Shown here piece by piece: positions 58,700 to 64,000 of a stretch of 64,000 nt of DNA (positions are counted from its first letter, which is position 1; the number at the start of each line of letters is the position of its first letter). Origin of the DNA: Planosporangium mesophilum (lineage in GTDB: Bacteria; Actinomycetota; Actinomycetes; Mycobacteriales; Micromonosporaceae); assembly GCF_016863255.1 (NCBI RefSeq), contig NZ_BOON01000024.1, positions 62,001 through 126,000 of the forward strand, in the 5' to 3' direction. Below the pieces are notes generated by a model, which was not told the DNA's origin, searched no databases, and worked only from the letters and a program-made list of their open reading frames with translations. The translations under genes were made by a program, and so were the position numbers.

Positions 58700-60820
58700 T
58701 CACAGCACGTCCACCACGCGTGCGTAGTGACACGCGGCGAGGTGGTCCCCGTCGCCCTGAGGCAGCGACGGGGGGTGCTGTTCAAGGCACTTCTGCCGAC
58801 GGCCCTCGTCAAGACCGGCGAACAGTTGGCAGCGGGTGCGGAACCGGCAGCCCGACGGCGGATCCGCCGGGCTGGGCAGGTCGCCCTCGAGGATGATCCG
58901 CCTACGCTGCCGTTCCTTGATCGGGTCCGGCAACGGGATCGCCGAAAGCAGGGCCTGCGTGTACGGGTGCGACGGCGCGTCGAACACCCGGTCCACCGGT
59001 CCACTCTCGACGATCTTGCCCAGGTACATGACCGCCACGCGGTCGGCGATGTGGCGCACCACCGACAGGTCGTGGGCCACGAACAGATATGACAGCCCCA
59101 GCTCGACCTTGAGCCGTTCGAGCAGGTTGATGACACCGGCCTGGATCGACACGTCGAGGGCCGAGACCGGCTCGTCGAGCACGACCAGTCTGGGCTTGAG
59201 CGCCAGCGCCCGGGCGATGCCGATGCGCTGGCGCTGCCCGCCGGAGAACTCGTGCGGGTACCGGTCGGCGTGCTCCGGTGCCAGGCCCACCAGCTTCAGC
59301 AGCGCCCGTACCTCCTGACGCCGTTCGGCCTCCGGTACGCCGTGGGTCAGCAACGGTTCGGCCAGGATGTCGCCGACCGGCATGCGCGGATCGAGGGACG
59401 CGAACGGGTCCTGGAAGACGATCTGCACGTCCCGGCGGATCGCGAACCGGTCGCGGCCGGACATGGTCGCGGTGTCCTTGCCGAGCACGACCACCGTGCC
59501 GTCCTGCGGTCGCGCCATGCGCAGCAGCTCGGTCAGCGTGGTCGTCTTGCCGCAGCCGGACTCGCCGACGAGCCCGAGGGTCTCGCCCTCGCGGATGTCG
59601 AAGCTGATGCCGTCCACCGCCTTGACGGTGCCGATCCGGCGGCGGAAGACGTGGCCCTTGGTGAGGGGGTAGTGCTTGACCAGGTCGGTGACCTCCAGGA
59701 CAGTCGGCCGCTGCTCGCGGGGCGTGCGTTCCGCCACGGACTCCGGCGCCACCACGGCCGGGAAGATGTCGGTGCTGGTCAGGTTGGAACGTTCGATCTC
59801 GTCGCTGCGGTGGCAGGCCGAGAAGTGCCGGTCGCCCGAGTTGGGCATGCGCAGCAGGGGCGGCTCGGTCTGCGAGCAGATGTCGATCGCCATCGGGCAA
59901 CGGGGCACGAACGGGCAGCCGGGCGGAAGGCTCGCCAGCGACGGCGGGTTGCCCTCCACCGGGGTCAGCGGCTGCCGCCCGCCGGCGTCGAGGCGGGGGA
60001 TCGATCCGAGCAGGCCCAGCGTGTACGGCATCCGCCCCTGGTAGAAGACCTCCTCGGTCGAGCCGGTCTCGACGGCCTTGCCGGCGTACATGACCAGCAG
60101 CCGGTCGGCGAAGCCGGCCACCACCCCGAGGTCGTGGGTGATGAGGACGATCGCCGCGCCGGTCGCCTGCTGTGCGGTCTTGAGTACCTCGAGGATCTGC
60201 GCCTGGATCGTGACGTCGAGCGCCGTGGTCGGCTCGTCGGCGATGATCAGGTCCGGGTCGTTGGCGATCGCCATGGCGATCATCGCCCGCTGCCGCATCC
60301 CGCCGGAGAACTCGTGCGGGAACGCCAGCGCCCGCTGCTTCGGGTTGGGGATCCCGACCAGGTCGAGCAGTTCGACCGAGCGCCGGGCGGCGGCCTCCTT
60401 GCCGATGTCGGAGTGGATGCGCAGCGCCTCGGCGATCTGGTCGCCGACCGTGTACACCGGGGTGAGCGCCGAGAGCGGGTCCTGGAAGACCATCGCGATC
60501 TCTTTACCGCGGATGCCGGAGGCGGCCCGGTCGTCGAGCCCCAGCAGTTCCCTGCCCCGGTACCGGGCCGAGCCGCTGATACGCGCGTTGCGGGGGAGCA
60601 GGCCCATCACGGCCAGGGACGAGACGGACTTGCCGGAGCCGGACTCGCCGACGATGCCGAGAACCTCACCCGCCCGTACGTCGTAGGACAGTCCCCGGAC
60701 CGCGGTGACGTCCCCGCTGTCGGTGGGGAAGGTGACGTGAAGATCGGTGACCTCGAGTACGACCTCGGGGTCGGCGGTCGCGTCCCGGAAGGCCGGTTCG
60801 TTGCGGACGGCGGTCACCAT
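58700..60820 (-). CDS. fused peptide ABC transporter ATPase (DppD-DppF type)
   Basis: 706 residues with two ATPase domains: Walker [10 protein letters not shown] with signature [15 protein letters not shown], then GESGCGKTT with [15 protein letters not shown]. Each has a C-terminal Cys region for an iron-sulfur cluster or zinc ([14 protein letters not shown] and [12 protein letters not shown]). Separate genes in most bacteria are fused here. ATG preceded by AAGGAG. Confidence 0.9.
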   Translation of the reverse strand: MVTAVRNEPAFRDATADPEVVLEVTDLHVTFPTDSGDVTAVRGLSYDVRAGEVLGIVGESGSGKSVSSLAVMGLLPRNARISGSARYRGRELLGLDDRAASGIRGKEIAMVFQDPLSALTPVYTVGDQIAEALRIHSDIGKEAAARRSVELLDLVGIPNPKQRALAFPHEFSGGMRQRAMIAMAIANDPDLIIADEPTTALDVTIQAQILEVLKTAQQATGAAIVLITHDLGVVAGFADRLLVMYAGKAVETGSTEEVFYQGRMPYTLGLLGSIPRLDAGGRQPLTPVEGNPPSLASLPPGCPFVPRCPMAIDICSQTEPPLLRMPNSGDRHFSACHRSDEIERSNLTSTDIFPAVVAPESVAERTPREQRPTVLEVTDLVKHYPLTKGHVFRRRIGTVKAVDGISFDIREGETLGLVGESGCGKTTTLTELLRMARPQDGTVVVLGKDTATMSGRDRFAIRRDVQIVFQDPFASLDPRMPVGDILAEPLLTHGVPEAERRQEVRALLKLVGLAPEHADRYPHEFSGGQRQRIGIARALALKPRLVVLDEPVSALDVSIQAGVINLLERLKVELGLSYLFVAHDLSVVRHIADRVAVMYLGKIVESGPVDRVFDAPSHPYTQALLSAIPLPDPIKERQRRRIILEGDLPSPADPPSGCRFRTRCQLFAGLDEGRRQKCLEQHPPSLPQGDGDHLAACHYARVVDVL

Positions 60821-60851
60821 GTCTCCTTGCCGTGATGCGTGGGGCTGGTCA

Positions 60852-61784
60852 TCAGTGCGAGCCTCGGGATGCGTTCGACGTCGGGTCGAAGGCGTCCCGC
60901 AGCCCGTCACCGATGAGGTTGACCGCGAGGACGATGGCGACCAGGAAGCCGGACGGGAACAGGAACAGCCAACTGTCGGTGAGGAACGCGACGCTGCCCT
61001 CGGCGATCAGCGTGCCGAGCGAGATGTCCGGCGGCTGGATACCGAAGCCGAAGAACGCCAGGCTGGCCTCGCCGATGATCGCGACGCCCACGTTGACCGT
61101 GGCGTCGACGATCAGCAGCGACGACATGTTCGGCAGGATGTGCCGAAGGATGATCTTGTACGCCGGCACGCCCATGAAGCGCGCGGCCTCCACGTACTCG
61201 CGTTCCTTGAGCGACAGCGTCATGCTCCGGACCACCCGCGACGTGATCATCCAGGCGAACCCGGCCAGCAGGACGACGAACAGCAGCCAGCTCTTGCCCC
61301 GGAACTGGGGCGACAGCAGCGCGAGGATCAGGAACGACGGCAGGACCAGGAGCAGGTCGACGAACCACATCAGGGCCCGGTCCACCCAGCCGCCGAAGTA
61401 CCCCGCGCTGGCCCCGACGAGGGCGGCGACGCCCGTCGCGATCAACGCCGCCAACAGGCCGATGATCAACGATTTCTGCATGCCGCGCAGCGTCTGTGCG
61501 AACAGGTCCGCGCCGGTCTGGTTGGTGCCGAACCAGTGGCCGGCAGACGGCGGGGACAGGAACGACTCGAAGTCCTTCTGCTCGTAGCTCCAGGGGCTCA
61601 GGTACGGGCCGAGGAACGCCAGCAGGAACAGCAGTACCAGGACGACCAGCCCGGCGATGGCCAGCCGCTTGCGCAGGAACCGGCGCAGCACGAGCCGGCC
61701 GCGCGACAGTGACGCCTGCTCGGCCGGGCCGTCCTCGACAGGTGTCGGGGCGGTCTCCACGACCACCTTGGGATCAATGCTCAT
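60852..61784 (-). CDS. peptide ABC transporter permease, DppC type
   Basis: 310 residues, N-terminal cytoplasmic tail then six helices, and the EAA loop [26 protein letters not shown] preceded by AGGAG. Follows the other permease. Confidence 0.9.
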   Translation of the reverse strand: MSIDPKVVVETAPTPVEDGPAEQASLSRGRLVLRRFLRKRLAIAGLVVLVLLFLLAFLGPYLSPWSYEQKDFESFLSPPSAGHWFGTNQTGADLFAQTLRGMQKSLIIGLLAALIATGVAALVGASAGYFGGWVDRALMWFVDLLLVLPSFLILALLSPQFRGKSWLLFVVLLAGFAWMITSRVVRSMTLSLKEREYVEAARFMGVPAYKIILRHILPNMSSLLIVDATVNVGVAIIGEASLAFFGFGIQPPDISLGTLIAEGSVAFLTDSWLFLFPSGFLVAIVLAVNLIGDGLRDAFDPTSNASRGSH

Positions 61785-61792
61785 CGCTTCTC

Positions 61793-62779
61793 CTAGTTGG
61801 CGCGTACGCGTGGGTCGAGGGCGGCGTACGCGAGGTCGGCGAGCATCCCGGCGATCAGTACGAGGATCGCCGAGAAGAAGACGACCGCACCGACCGAGTT
61901 GATGTCGTTCTTGCCGATCGCATCGATGAACCACTCGCCCATGCCGTGCCAGCCGAAGATCTTCTCGGTGAAGATGGCGCCCACGAACATGAGGACGAAC
62001 TGGTAGGAGAAGAAGGTCATCATCGGGATCAACGCGGTGCGCAGCCCGTGCTTGACCAGTGCCTGGCGCCGGCGCAGCCCCTTCGCGCGGGCGGTGCGCA
62101 GGAAGTCGCTGCCGAGGACGTCGAGCATCGTCGCGCGCTGGTACCGGCTGTAGAACGCGACGAGGCCCAGTGCGAGCGACAGGGTCGGCACGACGAGGTG
62201 CTGGATCCGGTCGAGGATCGCCGCCCCCGACCATCCGCCGCCGCCCGCCTGGTACTCACCCTGGATGAACAGGACGTCGGTGCCGAACAGGCCGTTGAAC
62301 CCGATCGCGGGCTGCTTCAGCGCGACGGCGAGCACGAAGACCGGGATGGAGATGACCACGAAGGACAGGAACGTGATCGTATGGTCGGACCATCGGTACT
62401 GGTTGATGGCGCTGTAGGCGCCGACGGCGACCCCGACGACCGAGCCGAGGATCGTGCCGATCAGCAGCAGCCGCAGGCTGACCCAGATCCGCCGGCCGAA
62501 CTCCTCGTTGATGGGCTTGTTGTCGATGGTCTTGCCGAAGTCGCCCCCGGTGACGATGCCCTTCGCCCAGCGGCCGAGCCGGTCCAGCTTCGGGTCGGCC
62601 GGGTTCATGTTCAGGTTGCTCAGCGTCTGGCTGATCGACGCCTCCGGCGGACGCGGCTGCATCGTGTCGTACTTCGCGCGCGGGTTGAGCGTGGAAGCCG
62701 CGAGCAGATAACCAAAGCTGGTCGCGATCACGATCAGTACCAGGTAGTTCGCGAACCTGCGCAGCAGGAACCCGAGCAT
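61793..62779 (-). CDS. peptide ABC transporter permease, DppB type
   Basis: 328 residues, six helices and the loop LRTARAKGLRRRQALVKHGLR. First gene of the operon (B, C, DF, binding protein), 8 bases before the next gene. GGGAGAG precedes the ATG. Confidence 0.9.
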   Translation of the reverse strand: MLGFLLRRFANYLVLIVIATSFGYLLAASTLNPRAKYDTMQPRPPEASISQTLSNLNMNPADPKLDRLGRWAKGIVTGGDFGKTIDNKPINEEFGRRIWVSLRLLLIGTILGSVVGVAVGAYSAINQYRWSDHTITFLSFVVISIPVFVLAVALKQPAIGFNGLFGTDVLFIQGEYQAGGGGWSGAAILDRIQHLVVPTLSLALGLVAFYSRYQRATMLDVLGSDFLRTARAKGLRRRQALVKHGLRTALIPMMTFFSYQFVLMFVGAIFTEKIFGWHGMGEWFIDAIGKNDINSVGAVVFFSAILVLIAGMLADLAYAALDPRVRAN

Positions 62780-62960
62780 CGGCGACTCTCCCAGGACGGT
62801 GGTTCAGGACGCCCGAGTTGCTCGTCGTCCGCAGGTGGCAAGCAACGTATACGGGGTGTGACAACCCTGGGAAGATCCTCCGAATGATCGTTACATGGAC
62901 GCGTCCAAAACCCTGCAAGATGCCCTACATTCGCCCGCGAGGGTGCCGTCCGGGTGCGCG

Positions 62961-63860
62961 ATGGCAGACACTCGCCCGGTGACCGGTGCCGCAGCGCGCG
63001 TCTTCGAGGAGCGGACCGTCGACCTGGGCGGCGTCTCGCTGTTCGTACGCCGCCACGGCGCCCCGGACGCGCCCGTTCTCCTGGGCATCCATGGTGGTCC
63101 GTGCTGGGACCACTCCTACCTGCTGCCCGCCATGGACGACCTCACCGACCTGCGTCAGGTCGTGCTGTTCGACCTGCGCGGTTGCGGTCGCAGCAGCCGC
63201 GACCTGCCCGACGACGCCTACCAGCCGGACCTGTGTGTCGAGGACACCGCCCGGCTGATCGAGTGGCTCGGCGCCAGCCAGGTGGACCTGCTCGGATTCT
63301 CCTACGGCGGGCAGCTCGCGATGCTCCTCGCCGAGCGGTATCCGCAGCTGATCGACCGGCTCGTCCTCGCCTCGACCACCGCCTACCCCGACATCCACGG
63401 ATACCTGGCAGAGAACGCGGAGTACCGCCGGCGGGCAGCGGAGATCGACGCTTTGACCGCGGGGATCTTCACCGACGAGTCGATCGACGCCGCGGAGTGC
63501 ACCCGCCGCGACGCCATGCTCAGCGCCCCGATGTCGCTCTGGGACCTCGGCCTGCTCGACGAGTGGCGTGCGGTGCTGGCCGGCGTGCGGTTCTCCGGCG
63601 AGTGGAACCCGGCCTGGCCGGCCGGCCGGCTGCGCTCACCTCGCCCGGCCGACCCCGAGCGGGTGCTGCGTGAGCTCGACCGGCCGACCCTGATCCTGCA
63701 CGGCGCCCAGGAGCTGGGCTTCCCGGTGCAGGTGGCGCACCGGCTGCACGCCGCGGTGCCGCACAGCGAACTGGCGCTCATCGACGGCGCCGGACACGCC
63801 GCGCACTTCGAGAAGCGGGCCGAGTGGGTGGCCCGGCTCCGCGCCTTCCTCACTCGATGA
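62961..63860 (+). CDS. alpha/beta hydrolase, proline-iminopeptidase-like
   Basis: 299 residues. HGGPCWDHSYLLPAMDDLTDLRQVVLFDLRGCGRS is the start of a peptidase S33-type hydrolase; nucleophile elbow LLGFSYGGQLAMLLAERYPQ and late H in DGAGHAAHFEK. Alternative start at 62895. Substrate unknown. Confidence 0.82.
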   Translation: MADTRPVTGAAARVFEERTVDLGGVSLFVRRHGAPDAPVLLGIHGGPCWDHSYLLPAMDDLTDLRQVVLFDLRGCGRSSRDLPDDAYQPDLCVEDTARLIEWLGASQVDLLGFSYGGQLAMLLAERYPQLIDRLVLASTTAYPDIHGYLAENAEYRRRAAEIDALTAGIFTDESIDAAECTRRDAMLSAPMSLWDLGLLDEWRAVLAGVRFSGEWNPAWPAGRLRSPRPADPERVLRELDRPTLILHGAQELGFPVQVAHRLHAAVPHSELALIDGAGHAAHFEKRAEWVARLRAFLTR

Positions 63861-64000
63861 CTACTCCGCCGGTGGCGGGAAGCCGCCCGTCGCGATCGGT
63901 CCCCAGTCGTCGACCGTCATGCGGATCAGGCTCTTGCCCTGCTTGACCATGGCTTCCCGGTACTCGTCCCAGTCCGGGTGCTCGCCGGAGATCGAGCGGA
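63861..64000 (-). CDS. PPOX-class (F420-type) oxidoreductase, C-terminal fragment
   Basis: 46 residues before the TAG (63861-63863): SISGEHPDWDEYREAM, then KSLIRMTVDDWGPIATGGF. This is typical of the C-terminus of pyridoxamine-phosphate-oxidase-fold F420-dependent enzymes. Five-prime end is beyond the window. The stop directly abuts the previous gene's stop. Confidence 0.7.
   Translation of the reverse strand, partial: RSISGEHPDWDEYREAMVKQGKSLIRMTVDDWGPIATGGFPPPAE

Overview
The window is GC-rich (about 70% or more), with GTG/TTG starts, Shine-Dalgarno sites such as GGAGG, ATGA start/stop overlaps and several candidate leaderless promoters. Gene content (Spo0M, SpoIIE-type phosphatase, ECF42 sigma factor with its YciI partner, type VII secretion-like small proteins, a PPOX-class protein, an IdeR-type iron box, a c-di-AMP riboswitch) points to a filamentous actinomycete. 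A MSERSER-encoding interspersed repeat and overall style suggest Micromonosporaceae; that family assignment is inference.

Layout. 1-3.3 kb: tail of a formate-metabolism operon (NrfD-like membrane subunit, oxalate/formate-type MFS transporter, small protein) facing selD. 3.5-6.6 kb: YbaB-like, EspC-like and WXG-like genes, a lipoprotein and two decayed genes. 6.8-7.0 kb: tRNA-Sec (selC), followed by a remnant of a phage-type integrase. 7-15.8 kb: housekeeping and stress genes (NmrA-like reductase, DUF4396 with a copper-type operator, MarR/pirin pair, MerR, two CNNM/CorC proteins, HtpX, Spo0M, YkvA). 15.8-17.3 kb: a TnpB-only IS200/IS605-type element. 17.4-28.5 kb: an aromatic-acid catabolic region (aldehyde dehydrogenase, MHS transporter, two-component system, Rieske oxygenase and reductase, LigK-type aldolase, hydrolase, muconolactone isomerase-like protein, LigA/LigB extradiol dioxygenase). 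28.9-41.1 kb: mixed genes, including a debranching-type enzyme, a tannase-family esterase, rhomboid, rhodanese, STAS/SpoIIE and ECF42/YciI. 41.4-42.8 kb: c-di-AMP riboswitch and a secreted C39-like protein. 42.8-48 kb: CaCA exchanger and an iron(III) ABC importer under an iron box. 48-50 kb: convergent overlapping small membrane protein and tandem universal stress protein with dormancy-type boxes. 50-53.5 kb: lipoprotein, GH76 enzyme, Tat-exported protein. 53.7-56.8 kb: selA-selB. 57-62.8 kb: peptide ABC transporter operon. The right edge has a hydrolase and a partial PPOX gene.

How the parts work together. SelD makes selenophosphate, SelA charges tRNA-Sec with it and SelB delivers Sec-tRNA to UGA codons. 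The likely client is a Sec-containing formate dehydrogenase whose membrane subunit is cut by the left edge. The four sel genes are all present but split, with selD and selC about 47 kb from selA-selB. In the aromatic region, three promoters share a 23-bp motif (GCGAC-N3-TGACGTAG), two of them exactly 105 bp apart. This suggests one regulon controlled by the adjacent histidine kinase/NarL-type regulator; no published description of the motif is known to me.
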